DNA of 64,000 nucleotides from JAWLAT01 sp041395325 (lineage in GTDB: Bacteria; Pseudomonadota; Gammaproteobacteria; Xanthomonadales; SZUA-5). The stretch spans positions 248,001-312,000 of the forward strand of contig JAWLAT010000001.1 of the NCBI GenBank assembly GCA_041395325.1, written 5' to 3'. The notes beneath the pieces are model-generated. The model was not told the DNA's origin. It did no database searches and saw nothing but the letters and a program-made list of their open reading frames with translations. How positions within the stretch are numbered: position 1 is the stretch's first letter; each line of letters starts with the position of its first letter. This document shows positions 53,539-63,696 of this stretch, piece by piece. The position numbers were made by a program, and so were the translations under genes.

Positions 53539-56022
53539 ATGAAAATGAAATCTGTGAATGCCCCGGTCGAAAGTTCGGGGCACCGCGCCAGGATCTCGCG
53601 CTTGTCAGAACGTGTTCACACAACGGCGCTCAGCCAGTCTGTCCGCAGCTGGTTGAACAGTCGCTGGTCCTTGCTGCTGGCCGGCGTCGCCTGCGGACTG
53701 ATCCCACTGCTGCTTGATGGCGGTGGGCGGGATTCCGTGCGTCTGTGGCTGGCGAATGCGCTGCCATGGCTCTTGCTGTGGCTCTGCGCGCTGGGCTTGA
53801 CTCGCCGTCCATTGTTCGCCGCCAGTCTGACCTGGCTGCTGGCGGCCGTCGTCTACCAGGTGAACCAGATCAAGTTGCGAGAGTTGGGCTTGCCTCTGGT
53901 CCCCTCCGACGTGCTGGTGTTCGATCAGATGCTCAGCAGTCCGGCGCTCTACTGGCGCTATCTGCGACTGCCCAGCTTGCCGCAGTTGCTGCTATTGCTG
54001 CTGTTGATCGAGTCCTGCCGACGCAGCTGGCGGCTGCGACCTCTGTGCCGACCCTTGCGGTTTGCTCAGGCACTGCTCTTCGTGCTCGCGGGCGGCGTAC
54101 TGCTCAGCGTTCAGCAGCGCTGGGCGCCTTGGCCACAGATCTACGATCAGGAGGACTTGCGAATCAGCTTTTGGCACGCCGCCGCCGGAGCCGAACAGGC
54201 GGGCATGGCAGCGCACTTCATGTTGCTGCAGCAGAACACCCGTTCGACCCTGCCACCTGCGCTGCCGGGCATCGAGGACGCGTATGTCGAGCGCTTCGGC
54301 CCCCGCCCACCAATGCCGATGCCGAGTGAGCGCGTCGACCTGATCGTCGTCCAGAGCGAGTCCTTCTTCGACCCCGGCGATCTGGTCGACCTGGACTCTG
54401 AGCGCTACATCCCGAATCTGCGCGCGCTCAGCGAGCGCTTTCCGCACGGTCGGCTGCGCGTTCCCACTTTCGGCGGCCTCACGACTCGCACCGAGTTTGA
54501 GTTTCTGACCGGCTATCCGCTGATGGTCGTTCCGGAGATCCAATATCCCTTTCAGGGGCTGGTGCATCGGCCGATGTATGCGGTGCCCTGGGCACTCCGT
54601 GAACTGGGCTATCAGACGCGTGCACTGCACCCCTACGACCCCAACTTCTATGGCCGCAAGCGCGTCTATCCGCTGCTGGGCTTCCAGGCATTTCACAGCA
54701 TCGGCGATTTCCGACTGGACGAGTACCACGGTTACTACGTGTCCGATCACGCTCTGAACCGGCGGATCATCGAACTGCTCGATAGCCCCGTGCCGACTTT
54801 CCTGTTTGCGGTATCGATCGAGAATCATGGACCCTGGGATGAATTGCGACCGGTGCCGGCGGCGGAACTGGCCCAGATCAATTTGCCCGCCCGCGGCAGT
54901 GAGGCTGCTCGCGCCCCGCTGGCGCAGTTCCTGGTGCATCTGCGCCGGACCGATCAGGCGCTGGGTGAGCTGGCGGACTGGGTCATGCAGCGTGAGCGGC
55001 CAACCGTGCTGCTGTTCTACGGCGATCATCTGCCCAACCTGGTGTCGACCTTCGCCGAATGGCCCACGCGGGATGGCCAGTCGGTGGCACGGCAGACGGT
55101 GCCCTGGGTGCTGGTCGACAACCGCATGCGCGAGCCGGCGCCGCAGCGCATCGATCTGAGCAGCTCGGAGCTGGCCGCCGTGCTGCTCCAGCACGCGGGG
55201 CTGGAGGCGCTGCCGCTGTTCGCGGACATTACGCGCTTGCGCAATGCCGAACCTGCCTTGTCGCAAGACGAGCGCATCCATTGGCACAGCCAGCTGGCCG
55301 CTGCGCAACTTGAGAGCGAACCGGATCTGAGTGCCTGGCAACTGCGTGACGTCACCTTCGCCGAGGTGGAGAAGTGGGGGCCGCAGAGTCAGGAACAGCA
55401 TCCCGACGCCACCGAAGGTGTGGCGGTCTATGTCGACCTCGACCAACCGGTGTCCGAGGAAACGGTCCTGATGATCAACCAGAATCGTCTGGAGATCGCG
55501 GAGAGAACCGAGCGTCACCTGGTGGGCATTCTCGACCTCGCCAGCTCGCGCACCTTGCTGGCCGAACCTGGCCAACATCAGGTGTATCTGCTGGATCGCA
55601 TGCAGCGCCAACGTCAGTGGGTGGGCGAATTGACCGTTCGCCCCCGGGGGCGACGGGTCGGCGGGCTGTTGGGACTAGGCGCAGGGCCGTTCTGCGCCAT
55701 CAGCGCCTGGGGCCCAGAGCAGTCCGCGCTGGAGCCGGTCGCGAACCGCCAGCCCGATGGGCAGATGGGCCTGTGGGCCCGATCCGAGTGCTTTCCTGCT
55801 GGCGCCCGCCTGCGCTTCGATGACCGGTTACTGGAAACGGCACTCGACGGCGAACTTGCCACCGCCCTGATACCGCCAGAATGGCTGTCGGCATCGACGC
55901 AGCGTCGCGTGGCGCTGGTCAGTTCCGAGGGTGAGGTGATGCCGTTGGGGCAGATCGAAGTGCTGGCGTCGAAGCCAGCCACCGTATTGGGCAGCGGTGC
56001 GATTGGCGAACCTTCACATTGA
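53539..56022 (+). CDS. LtaS/OpgB-like phosphoglycerol transferase-sulfatase family membrane protein
   Basis: The protein (about 827 residues from ATG 53539) has four or five N-terminal membrane helices, then an extracytoplasmic alkaline-phosphatase-fold domain. Visible are VQSESFFDP (metal glutamate), GGLTTRTEFEFLTGYP with the threonine nucleophile typical of LtaS/OpgB, and LFYGDHLPN (metal Asp-His). A C-terminal region of about 250 residues is additional to the family core. Such enzymes move phosphoglycerol from phosphatidylglycerol to glucans or polymers. The start is uncertain because no clear ribosome binding site precedes 53539 or the next ATG (53545). Confidence 0.82.
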   Translation: MKMKSVNAPVESSGHRARISRLSERVHTTALSQSVRSWLNSRWSLLLAGVACGLIPLLLDGGGRDSVRLWLANALPWLLLWLCALGLTRRPLFAASLTWLLAAVVYQVNQIKLRELGLPLVPSDVLVFDQMLSSPALYWRYLRLPSLPQLLLLLLLIESCRRSWRLRPLCRPLRFAQALLFVLAGGVLLSVQQRWAPWPQIYDQEDLRISFWHAAAGAEQAGMAAHFMLLQQNTRSTLPPALPGIEDAYVERFGPRPPMPMPSERVDLIVVQSESFFDPGDLVDLDSERYIPNLRALSERFPHGRLRVPTFGGLTTRTEFEFLTGYPLMVVPEIQYPFQGLVHRPMYAVPWALRELGYQTRALHPYDPNFYGRKRVYPLLGFQAFHSIGDFRLDEYHGYYVSDHALNRRIIELLDSPVPTFLFAVSIENHGPWDELRPVPAAELAQINLPARGSEAARAPLAQFLVHLRRTDQALGELADWVMQRERPTVLLFYGDHLPNLVSTFAEWPTRDGQSVARQTVPWVLVDNRMREPAPQRIDLSSSELAAVLLQHAGLEALPLFADITRLRNAEPALSQDERIHWHSQLAAAQLESEPDLSAWQLRDVTFAEVEKWGPQSQEQHPDATEGVAVYVDLDQPVSEETVLMINQNRLEIAERTERHLVGILDLASSRTLLAEPGQHQVYLLDRMQRQRQWVGELTVRPRGRRVGGLLGLGAGPFCAISAWGPEQSALEPVANRQPDGQMGLWARSECFPAGARLRFDDRLLETALDGELATALIPPEWLSASTQRRVALVSSEGEVMPLGQIEVLASKPATVLGSGAIGEPSH

Positions 56023-56067
56023 GCCTTGACCGGGAGACGGGGCCGGCGTTAGTCTGATCGCGTATTA

Positions 56068-56406
56068 ATGCGTTATTACACGATGAAGCGTCGCGCGATC
56101 GATCCCGAACCCATGCCAGTGGCGCCCATTGCGGCGCTGGGCCAGGCCATTGCGGCATTGCCCGACGCGGCCGCGGTCGAGGCCTTCCTGCGTGACCTGT
56201 GCACGCCGGCCGAACTGGAAGCGCTGGCCGATCGCTGGCGCGTCGTGCCGCTGCTGCAGCAGGGCATTGCCTATCGCGAGATCCACGACCGCACCGCCGT
56301 CAGCGTGACCACGATCGGTCGCATCGCCCGCTTTCTCAATGAAGGGGCCGGTGGCTATCGCGCCGCCTTGCAGGCGCTGCAACACGAGCGGCGACATCGA
56401 AGCTGA
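56068..56406 (+). CDS. TrpR/YerC-family DNA-binding protein upstream of the his operon
   Basis: The 112-residue protein (107 if the ATG at 56083 is used) has the TrpR-like helix-turn-helix: FLRDLCTPAELEALADRWRV, LLQQGIAYREIHDRTAVSVTTIGRIARFL. It is related to YerC/YecD. It lies 60 bases before hisG and is co-directional, so it probably regulates the his operon or senses histidine or a related metabolite. TATTA repeated 11 bases apart (56063-56067 and 56074-56078) sits over its start and could be its operator. Confidence 0.85.
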   Translation: MRYYTMKRRAIDPEPMPVAPIAALGQAIAALPDAAAVEAFLRDLCTPAELEALADRWRVVPLLQQGIAYREIHDRTAVSVTTIGRIARFLNEGAGGYRAALQALQHERRHRS

Positions 56407-56466
56407 TCGCTCTCGTTGCACCGGTCGCTGACCGTCACCCTTTCAACTTCTGCTGCAGGACACCTC

Positions 56467-57360
56467 ATGCGAGCACGTGATCGCCTCCGCATCGCCATCC
56501 AGAAGTCCGGCCGACTCTCGGAGGCCTCGATCGACCTGCTGGCGCGGGCCGGACTGAGCTTCCGGATGAGTCGAGACCGCTTGTTCTGCTTCGGCGAAAG
56601 CCTGCCGGTGGACCTGTTGCTGGTGCGTGACGACGACATCCCGGGATTGATCGAGCAGGGCGTCTGCGAAGCCGGCGTGGTCGGCTACAACGTCGCCCGC
56701 GAACACACGCTGGCGCAAGGCGACGAGAGCGAGCGCTTTGGCGTGGTGGCCGAGCTGGGCTTCGGCGGCTGTCGCCTGTCAATCGCGGTGCCGCAGGAAG
56801 AAGACTGGCAGGGGCCGGCGCAACTGGCCGGTCGGCGCATTGCCACCAGCTATCCCGGTCTGCTCGGCGACTATCTGCAGCGGCATGGGGTGCAGGCCGA
56901 CATCGTCGTGCTCAGCGGCTCGGTGGAAATCGCCCCGCGGCTGGGCACCGCCGATCTGATCTGCGATCTGGTGTCCTCCGGTGCCACTTTGCTGGCCAAC
57001 CAGCTCAAGGAAGTCGCGGTGATCATGGAGAGCGAGGCGGTGATGATCGCCACGCATGCGCCCCTGGCCGATGAGCGGCGCGAGCTGCTGGACATGCTGG
57101 TGCGGCGCCTCAACGGCGTGCTGCGCGGGCGACAAAGCAAACTGCTGCTGTTCAACGCCCCACGCGATGCCCTGGGTGGTCTGCTGGCGCAGCTGGTCGA
57201 TGCCGATCCGCCCACCACCTTGCCGCTGCAGGGGCCCAGTGATCGCGTCGCCGTGCAGGCCATCTGCCACCGCGACGTCAGCTGGCAGCAGCTGGAAGAG
57301 CTCAAGCGTGGTGGTGCCAGTCATCTGCTGGTGCTGCCGGTGGAGAAGATGCTGGTTTAG
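56467..57360 (+). CDS. hisG: ATP phosphoribosyltransferase HisG
   Basis: HisG catalyses the first step of histidine synthesis (ATP plus PRPP) and is inhibited by histidine. The 297-residue protein is the long form, which carries a C-terminal ACT-like regulatory domain and needs no HisZ. Visible are [19 protein letters not shown] at the start, the [24 protein letters not shown]-binding region and the C-terminal [10 protein letters not shown]. The ATG at 56467 has AGGA six bases upstream. Confidence 0.96.
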   Translation: MRARDRLRIAIQKSGRLSEASIDLLARAGLSFRMSRDRLFCFGESLPVDLLLVRDDDIPGLIEQGVCEAGVVGYNVAREHTLAQGDESERFGVVAELGFGGCRLSIAVPQEEDWQGPAQLAGRRIATSYPGLLGDYLQRHGVQADIVVLSGSVEIAPRLGTADLICDLVSSGATLLANQLKEVAVIMESEAVMIATHAPLADERRELLDMLVRRLNGVLRGRQSKLLLFNAPRDALGGLLAQLVDADPPTTLPLQGPSDRVAVQAICHRDVSWQQLEELKRGGASHLLVLPVEKMLV

Positions 57361-57429
57361 GGGCCAGGAGCTAGGGCTCAGGGCGCAGGGAAGAGCAGGA
57401 TATGGGTACGGGGCGGAGAGCGGCTGGGC

Positions 57430-58761
57430 ATGACACTGGAACCGAACAACTTGTTGCCGCGTTTTGACTGGTCGCGGCTGGATGCGTCGCAGCGACGGGC
57501 GGTGCTGGCGCGGCCGGCGCGCAGTGGCGGGGCGGAGCTGTCGGCGCAGGTGGCGCGGATCATCGCCCAGGTGCGCGCCGACGGCGACACCTGCCTGCGG
57601 GCGTTGACGCGTCGCTACGATGGCGTCGAACTGGGCGAATTGGCGGTGCCCATCGAGCAGATTCGCGCGGCCGGTGCTGAACTGTCGCCCGCCCTGCGTG
57701 ACGCGATGACCCAGGCGCGGGCGCGCTTGCTGCAGTTCCACGCCGCAACCCAGGTTGATCCAGCGGCCATCGACACCGCACCTGGGCTGGTCTGCGAACG
57801 CCTGCCCCGGCCGATCCAGCGTGTTGGCCTGTATGTGCCGGCGGGCTCGGCGCCCCTGCCGTCGACGGCGCTGATGCTGGGAGTGCCCGCGCAGCTGGCC
57901 CGCTGTCCCGAAGTGATCCTCTGCACGCCACCGCGACCGGACGGTCGTGCCGATCCGGCCGTTCTGCATGCGGCGGCGCTGTGCGGCATCGAGCGGGTAT
58001 TTCTGGTCGGTGGCGCTCAGGCGATCGCCGCGATGGCCTTCGGCACCGACAGCATTCCGGCCTGCGACAAGCTCTTTGGCCCGGGCAATGGCTGGGTCGA
58101 GGAAGCCAAGCGGCAGGTCAGCATGAGCGAGCAGGGCCCGGCCATCGACCTGCACGCCGGCCCTTCGGAAGTGCTGGTGATCGCCGATGCACAGGCCGAC
58201 CCCGCTTTCGTGGCGGCCGATCTGCTGGCGCAGGCCGAACATGGCCCCGACTCGCAGGTGCTGCTGATCACGCCGGACCCAACGCTGATCGATGCGGTGG
58301 AAGGGCAGTTGCAGCAGCAATTGGCCAGTCTGCCCAGAGCGGACATCGCGCGGCAGGCCTTGGAGGCGAGCCGGGCGCTACAGGTACCCGATCTGGCCTC
58401 GGCGGTGGTGGTGTCCAATGCCTACGCGCCCGAGCACCTGATCTTGCAGACCCGCCAGCCACGGGCGCTGTTGCCCTCCGTCAGCGCCGCCGGGTCGGTG
58501 TTTCTGGGCGCCTGGACGCCGGAGAGCCTGGGCGACTACGGCTCGGGCACCAATCACGTGCTGCCTACCGGCGGCGCGGCGCGCTACACCGGCGGGGTCA
58601 GTGTGGCCAGTTTCCAGAAACTGATGACCGTGCAGGAAGCCACGCCCGCAGGCCTGGCCGCCGTCGGTCCGGATACCGTGACGCTGGCCGAGGCCGAGGG
58701 CCTGCGGGCGCACGCCCAGGCCGTGTCGGTGCGGCTGGCTGCACTGGCGAGTTCCACATGA
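57430..58761 (+). CDS. hisD: Histidinol dehydrogenase HisD
   Basis: HisD oxidises histidinol to histidine in two NAD-dependent steps. The 443-residue protein has [16 protein letters not shown], then [18 protein letters not shown], and the signature [15 protein letters not shown], with zinc-binding His and Asp in the [20 protein letters not shown] block. It is 69 bases after hisG, the only sizeable gap in the operon, and overlaps hisC by four bases. Confidence 0.97.
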   Translation: MTLEPNNLLPRFDWSRLDASQRRAVLARPARSGGAELSAQVARIIAQVRADGDTCLRALTRRYDGVELGELAVPIEQIRAAGAELSPALRDAMTQARARLLQFHAATQVDPAAIDTAPGLVCERLPRPIQRVGLYVPAGSAPLPSTALMLGVPAQLARCPEVILCTPPRPDGRADPAVLHAAALCGIERVFLVGGAQAIAAMAFGTDSIPACDKLFGPGNGWVEEAKRQVSMSEQGPAIDLHAGPSEVLVIADAQADPAFVAADLLAQAEHGPDSQVLLITPDPTLIDAVEGQLQQQLASLPRADIARQALEASRALQVPDLASAVVVSNAYAPEHLILQTRQPRALLPSVSAAGSVFLGAWTPESLGDYGSGTNHVLPTGGAARYTGGVSVASFQKLMTVQEATPAGLAAVGPDTVTLAEAEGLRAHAQAVSVRLAALASST

Positions 58762-59867
58762 GCATGCTGTCACTGGCCCGAGCGGATCTGCGCGGCTTTC
58801 GCGCCTACAGTTCGGCGCGCCTGGAAGCCGGCCATCAGGGCGTGCTGTTGAATGCCAACGAGTGGCCGTGGGCGCCGTTTGACGGCGGCGAAGGACTCAA
58901 TCGCTATCCGGCGCCCCAGCCGCCCGAGCTGCTGGCCGCGCTGTCCGGGCTCTATGGCTGGCCGGCCGAAGGCATCCTTGCCGGCCGTGGATCGGACGAA
59001 GCCATCGACCTGCTGGCGCGGGGCTTCTGCGCGGCCGGTGTGGACGCCGTGCTGATCTGCCCACCCACCTTCGGCATGTACCGGATCTGCGCGCAGCTGC
59101 AGGGCGCGCGGGTCATTGAGGTGCCGCTGCTGGCCGACCAGGGTTTCGCGCTGGACAGCGAAGCCGTGCTGGCTGCGGTGGTGCAGCAGCGCCCCAAGCT
59201 GGTGTTTCTGTGCTCGCCCAACAACCCCACCGGCCAGCAGGTCGATCGCGACCAGCTGCTGGCGCTGATCGATGCGATCGGCGAGCGGGCGTTGGTCGTG
59301 GTCGACGAGGCCTATGTGGAGTTTGCCGACGGCGCCAGTCTGATCGATGCGCTGGCGAGCCGGCCGCAGTTGCTGTTGCTGCGGACGCTGTCGAAGGCCT
59401 ACGGCCTGGCCGCGGTGCGGCTGGGCGTCCTGCTGGGCAGCGGCGAACTGATGGCCTTTCTGCGCGCCTTGATGGCGCCCTATCCGCTGCCGGCACCGTG
59501 TGTGGCGTTGGCGCTGCAGGCGCTGGATCCCGCGCAGACGGCGATCCGTCTGCAGCGGCTGGCCTTGCTGCGTAGCGAGCGCGAGCGCCTGGCCGCGGCC
59601 CTGCGCAGCAGTCCGCTGGTCAGCCATGTCTGGCCCAGTGACGCCAACTTCCTCTGCTTTCGCTGTCTGGATGCCACGGCCCTGTTGCGCCAGTTGGCCG
59701 CGCGCGGGCTGGTGCTGCGCGATGTCTCGCACTACCTCGGGCTGAGCCAGTGTCTGCGCCTGAGCGTGGGCACACCCATACAGAATGACGCCGTGCTGAG
59801 TGCGCTGGCCGAGCTGGCCAGTGCAGCTGCGGCGGCCACCACCGAGAGTGAATCCTCATGCCTCTGA
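58758..59867 (+). CDS. hisC: Histidinol-phosphate aminotransferase HisC
   Basis: A PLP enzyme that converts imidazole-acetol phosphate to histidinol phosphate. The 369-residue protein has [35 protein letters not shown] and the PLP lysine in [15 protein letters not shown]. The start is the ATG overlapping the hisD stop. The long upstream ORF in the same frame is a shadow of hisD. Confidence 0.96.
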   Translation: MSMLSLARADLRGFRAYSSARLEAGHQGVLLNANEWPWAPFDGGEGLNRYPAPQPPELLAALSGLYGWPAEGILAGRGSDEAIDLLARGFCAAGVDAVLICPPTFGMYRICAQLQGARVIEVPLLADQGFALDSEAVLAAVVQQRPKLVFLCSPNNPTGQQVDRDQLLALIDAIGERALVVVDEAYVEFADGASLIDALASRPQLLLLRTLSKAYGLAAVRLGVLLGSGELMAFLRALMAPYPLPAPCVALALQALDPAQTAIRLQRLALLRSERERLAAALRSSPLVSHVWPSDANFLCFRCLDATALLRQLAARGLVLRDVSHYLGLSQCLRLSVGTPIQNDAVLSALAELASAAAAATTESESSCL

Positions 59868-60922
59868 AGCTGCTGTTTGTCGATCGCGATGGCTGTCTGA
59901 TCGAGGAACCGCCCGACGAACAGATCGACAGCCTGGACAAGTTCCGGCTGCTGCCCGAGGTGATTCCTGCGCTGCGCCGCTTCGTTGCGGCCGGCTACGA
60001 GCTGGTGATGGTCAGCAATCAGGATGGGCTGGGCACCGAGCGTTTTCCACTGGCCGATTTCGAGCCGCCGCAGCGCCTGCTGCTGGAGATTCTCGAGACC
60101 CAGGGTGTGCGCTTCCGCGAGATCCTGATCGACCGACATTTCCCGGATGAGCCGAACGAGACGCGCAAGCCGAAGATCGGCATGGCGTTGCACTATCTGC
60201 GCGATGGGCTGATCGATCGCGAACACAGTCTGATGGTGGGTGATCGCGAGACCGATCTGCAGTTCGCGCAGAACCTGGGCGTGGCCGGCTATCGCGTGGG
60301 TCCGGACGGACTGAGCTGGCCGGAGATCGCCCGCGTCGTGCTCGATCGGCCGCGGCAGGCGCAGGTCGAGCGTCGGACTCGGGAGACGCAGATCCAGGTC
60401 AGCGTCGATCTGGATGCCGAGGTCGATCCGCAGATCCACACCGGGCTGGGTTTCTTCGATCACATGCTGGAGCAGCTGGGCAAGCATGGTGGCTTCGCGC
60501 TGCAGCTGCGCTGCGAGGGTGATCTGCACATTGACGAGCACCACACGGTGGAGGACTGCGCGCTGGCGCTCGGCTCGGCATTGCGGCAGGCCTTGGGCGA
60601 CAAACGCGGGATTGCTCGCTACGGCTTTGTGGCGCCGATGGACGAGGCGCTGGCCGAGGTGGCACTGGATCTGTCCGGCCGCCCTTGGTTCGAATTCCGC
60701 GGTGAATTCCCGCGCGAACAGGTGGGGCAGCTGCCCACTGAACTGGTGCCGCACTTCTTCCGTTCGCTGGCCGAAACGCTGGGTGCCACGCTGCACCTGA
60801 GCGTGCGCGGCGACAACGCCCATCACATGATCGAAGGCTGCTTCAAGGCGGTCGCGCGTTGTCTGCGCCAGGCCTTTGCGCGCCAGGGCGACACCCTGCC
60901 ATCGACCAAGGGGGCGCTGTGA
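59858..60922 (+). CDS. hisB: Bifunctional histidinol-phosphatase / imidazoleglycerol-phosphate dehydratase HisB
   Basis: The 354-residue protein is the gammaproteobacterial fusion. An N-terminal HAD phosphatase (LLFVDRDGCLIEEP, MVGDRETDLQFA; residues about 1-165) removes phosphate from histidinol phosphate. The C-terminal dehydratase domain (GLGFFDHMLEQLGKHGGF, DEHHTVEDCALALG, GDNAHHMIEGCFKAVAR) has the manganese-binding histidines. It overlaps hisC by ten bases and hisH by four. Confidence 0.97.
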   Translation: MPLKLLFVDRDGCLIEEPPDEQIDSLDKFRLLPEVIPALRRFVAAGYELVMVSNQDGLGTERFPLADFEPPQRLLLEILETQGVRFREILIDRHFPDEPNETRKPKIGMALHYLRDGLIDREHSLMVGDRETDLQFAQNLGVAGYRVGPDGLSWPEIARVVLDRPRQAQVERRTRETQIQVSVDLDAEVDPQIHTGLGFFDHMLEQLGKHGGFALQLRCEGDLHIDEHHTVEDCALALGSALRQALGDKRGIARYGFVAPMDEALAEVALDLSGRPWFEFRGEFPREQVGQLPTELVPHFFRSLAETLGATLHLSVRGDNAHHMIEGCFKAVARCLRQAFARQGDTLPSTKGAL

Positions 60923-61527
60923 GCGTCGTGCTGGTCGATGCCGGCGGCAGCAACCTCGGTTCAGTCCATGCGGCGCTCGGTCGGCTGGGCGTCGATGCGC
61001 CGGTCACCGGCGACCCAGCGCAGATTCGGAACGCGACCCACGTGATCCTGCCCGGCGTTGGCGCCGCCGCGGTGGCGATGGCGCGGTTGCAGGCGCAGGG
61101 CCTGGTGACGCTGATCCGCGAATTGCGGCAGCCGGTGCTCGGGGTCTGCGTCGGCATGCAAATCCTCTACGAGCACTCGGAGGAGGGCGATACGCCCTGC
61201 CTGGGCGTGCTGCCCGGTCGGGTGCGGCGGCTCCAGGGCGGGCCCGGGCTGCGGGTGCCGCACATGGGCTGGAATGACCTGCAGGCGCACGATCGCCCGC
61301 ATCCATTGCTGGCGGGTCTGGTTGACCAGTACGCCTATTTCGTGCACAGCTTTGCCGCGCCGCTGAGCGGCGATACCCTGCTCAGCTGCGAGCACGGCGA
61401 GCGCTTTACCGCCATGGCGGCCAACGGCAACTTTCACGGCGCGCAGTTCCATCCGGAGCGCTCGGCCGCGACGGGTGCGCGGCTGCTGCAGAATTTCCTT
61501 GAACTGACCGGTGGAGACGCCGCATGA
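60919..61527 (+). CDS. hisH: Imidazole glycerol phosphate synthase glutaminase subunit HisH
   Basis: HisH releases ammonia from glutamine for HisF. The 202-residue protein starts at GTG overlapping the hisB stop. The nucleophilic cysteine is in VLGVCVGMQILYE and the His-Glu pair in GAQFHPERSA. PGVGAAAVAMARLQ is the oxyanion and interface loop. Overlapping starts and stops on both sides keep it in step with hisA. Confidence 0.95.
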   Translation: MSVVLVDAGGSNLGSVHAALGRLGVDAPVTGDPAQIRNATHVILPGVGAAAVAMARLQAQGLVTLIRELRQPVLGVCVGMQILYEHSEEGDTPCLGVLPGRVRRLQGGPGLRVPHMGWNDLQAHDRPHPLLAGLVDQYAYFVHSFAAPLSGDTLLSCEHGERFTAMAANGNFHGAQFHPERSAATGARLLQNFLELTGGDAA

Positions 61528-62270
61528 ATTTCGCGCTCTATCCGGCCATTGATCTGCGTGAGGGGCGTGTGGTGCGCCTGTACCAGGGCGACTACGCGCA
61601 GGAAACCCGCTACGCCTCCGACCCGGTTGCGCTGGCTCAGCAGTACGAAGAGGCCGGTGCAACCTGGCTGCATGTGGTCGATCTGGACGGTGCACGCGGT
61701 GAATCCAGCGGCAATCTCTACGTGATCGAGGAGATCGCCACCCAGACCGCGTTGCGGCTGCAGTCCGGCGGCGGTGTGCGCGATGAGGCCGGTCTGCAAC
61801 GGCGTTTCGATGCCGGGGTCAGCCGTGCCGTGGTCGGCAGTCTGGCGGTGCGCGAACAGGCGCTGGTGCGCGACTGGTTCGGCCGCTTCGGGCCGGAAGC
61901 CTTGTGCCTGGCCGCCGACGTGCGCGCCGATGCGCAGGGGCGCTGGATCGTCCAGGTGGCCGGCTGGGAAGCCTCCGGCGGCTGCGATCTGGACGAGCTG
62001 ATCTGTGCCTATCAGGACGTCGATCTGCGCCACGCCCTGTGCACTGACGTCTCCCGCGACGGCACCCTGGCCGGACCGAATGTGGCGCTCTATCAAGGGC
62101 TGGCCCAACGTTATCCGTGGCTGCAAATCCAGGCCTCCGGCGGCATCGCCGAACTGGACGATCTCCGCGCGCTGCAGCAGGCACAGGTGGAAGCCGTGAT
62201 CATCGGCAAGGCGCTGCTGGACGGCCGCTTCGAACTGCAGGAGGCGCTGGCATGCTCACGCGCCGCCTGA
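61524..62270 (+). CDS. hisA: Phosphoribosylformimino-AICAR-P isomerase HisA
   Basis: A 248-residue TIM barrel that isomerises ProFAR to PRFAR. Visible are [19 protein letters not shown] with the catalytic aspartate, [41 protein letters not shown] with the second aspartate, and [12 protein letters not shown]. It overlaps hisH by four bases and hisF by 19. Confidence 0.96.
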   Translation: MNFALYPAIDLREGRVVRLYQGDYAQETRYASDPVALAQQYEEAGATWLHVVDLDGARGESSGNLYVIEEIATQTALRLQSGGGVRDEAGLQRRFDAGVSRAVVGSLAVREQALVRDWFGRFGPEALCLAADVRADAQGRWIVQVAGWEASGGCDLDELICAYQDVDLRHALCTDVSRDGTLAGPNVALYQGLAQRYPWLQIQASGGIAELDDLRALQQAQVEAVIIGKALLDGRFELQEALACSRAA

Positions 62271-63049
62271 TTCCCTGCCTGGACGTACGCGACGGCCAGG
62301 TGGTCAAGGGCGTGCGCTTTCGAGATCACGTGGTCATGGGCGAAATTCTCGATCTGGCCCTGCGCTATCGCGACGAGGGTGCCGACGAGTTGGTTTTCTA
62401 CGACATCACCGCCAGCCCGCAGGGCCGCCGGGTCGACCGCAACTGGGTTGAGAAGGTGGCTTGCGCCATCGACATCCCCTTTTGCGTGGCCGGCGGGATT
62501 CGCAGCGAAGACGATGCCCGCGCCATCCTGCACGCCGGTGCCGACAAGATCAGCATCAACACCCCCGCGCTGCTGGATCCGACACTGATCGACACGCTGG
62601 CGGCCGCTTTCGGCAGTCAGTGTGTGGTCGTCGGCATCGATTCGCTGCCCCTGGCCGAGTCCGGCTGGTGCGTGCACCAGTTCACCGGCGACCCCGAGCG
62701 CAGTCGTGAGGCCGGTCGCGACACGCTGGCCTGGATCGACGAGGTGCAGGACCGTGGCGCCGGCGAGATCGTGCTCAACTGCATGAACACCGATGGGGTG
62801 CGGCGAGGCTACGATCTGACTCAGCTGCAGGCTGCTCGCGGCCGTTGTCGCGTGCCGCTGGTGGCCTCCGGCGGAGCGGGCACGATGGCGCATTTCGTCG
62901 AAGTTTTCGAGCGGGCAGACGCGGATGCCGCGCTGGCCGCGAGCGTCTTTCATTCCGGTGAGGTGCCAATCCCGCAGCTCAAGTTGCATTTGCAGCAGGC
63001 CGGCATCGCGGTCCGTCCCTGGCAAGCCGTCGCGGAGGTGGCCGCATGA
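62252..63049 (+). CDS. hisF: Imidazole glycerol phosphate synthase cyclase subunit HisF
   Basis: HisF uses ammonia from HisH to form IGP and AICAR. The 265-residue barrel starts [17 protein letters not shown] with the catalytic aspartate, continues [32 protein letters not shown] and [11 protein letters not shown], and ends with the second phosphate loop [14 protein letters not shown]. The ATG at 62252 lies inside hisA and is preceded by GGAGG, which decides the start. It overlaps hisI by four bases. Confidence 0.96.
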   Translation: MLTRRLIPCLDVRDGQVVKGVRFRDHVVMGEILDLALRYRDEGADELVFYDITASPQGRRVDRNWVEKVACAIDIPFCVAGGIRSEDDARAILHAGADKISINTPALLDPTLIDTLAAAFGSQCVVVGIDSLPLAESGWCVHQFTGDPERSREAGRDTLAWIDEVQDRGAGEIVLNCMNTDGVRRGYDLTQLQAARGRCRVPLVASGGAGTMAHFVEVFERADADAALAASVFHSGEVPIPQLKLHLQQAGIAVRPWQAVAEVAA

Positions 63050-63678
63050 CTCAGCAATTGGCCGGCGATCGACGCAGCGAAGATCTGGACTGGGCCAAGG
63101 GTGACGGGCTCCTCCCGGCCATCGTCCAGGATGCCGATGACGGCCGGGTGCTGATGCTCGGCTACATGAACGCGCAGGCCCTGCAGCAGACGCTGGCGAG
63201 CGGGCGCGTCTGTTTCTGGTCGCGCAGCAAACAGCGGCTGTGGACCAAGGGCGAGCAGAGCGGGCACTGGCTGACGCTGGTCGAGGCGCGCGCGGATTGC
63301 GACGCCGACACGCTGTTGCTGCGCGCCCGCCCCGCCGGTCCCACCTGTCACCTGGGCACCGACACCTGTTTCGGCGCCGACGATCCGGGGCCGGCGCTGG
63401 CTTTCCTGGCTGATCTGGGACGGGTCATCGAGTCGCGTCGCGACGCGGCGCCCGACAGCAGCTACACCGCCCGGCTGTTTGCCGCCGGCACCCGCCGCAT
63501 CGCGCAGAAGGTTGGCGAAGAAGGGGTCGAGACGGCGCTGGCCGCCGTTGCCCAGGATGCGCCGGCACTGCTGGGTGAAGCGGCAGACCTGCTCTATCAC
63601 CTGCAAGTGCTGCTGGCCGATCGGGGCCTGGGCCTGCTCGATGTGGTGGCGGAACTGCGCCGACGGCACGGCGGCTGA
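63046..63678 (+). CDS. hisI: Phosphoribosyl-AMP cyclohydrolase / phosphoribosyl-ATP pyrophosphatase HisIE
   Basis: The 210-residue fusion carries out steps two and three of the pathway. The N-terminal HisI domain ([58 protein letters not shown]) has the zinc cysteines. The C-terminal HisE domain ([30 protein letters not shown]) has the pyrophosphatase acidic residues. It is the last gene of the operon, 18 bases from the converging DUF6265-like gene. Confidence 0.96.
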   Translation: MTQQLAGDRRSEDLDWAKGDGLLPAIVQDADDGRVLMLGYMNAQALQQTLASGRVCFWSRSKQRLWTKGEQSGHWLTLVEARADCDADTLLLRARPAGPTCHLGTDTCFGADDPGPALAFLADLGRVIESRRDAAPDSSYTARLFAAGTRRIAQKVGEEGVETALAAVAQDAPALLGEAADLLYHLQVLLADRGLGLLDVVAELRRRHGG

Positions 63679-63696
63679 GCCGGCCGTCCGCGCAGA

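Noticed and set aside
53992..55611. 539-residue open frame on the minus strand
   Set aside because: Antisense to the LtaS/OpgB-like gene, whose motifs and composition are convincing.
57361..57429. Possible attenuator or small gene between hisG and hisD
   Set aside because: The 69 bases are purine-rich with no stable hairpin followed by a U-run and no run of histidine codons.
56779..58320. 513-residue open frame on the minus strand
   Set aside because: It runs antisense through hisG and hisD, has a glutamine- and histidine-rich low-complexity translation and no domain.
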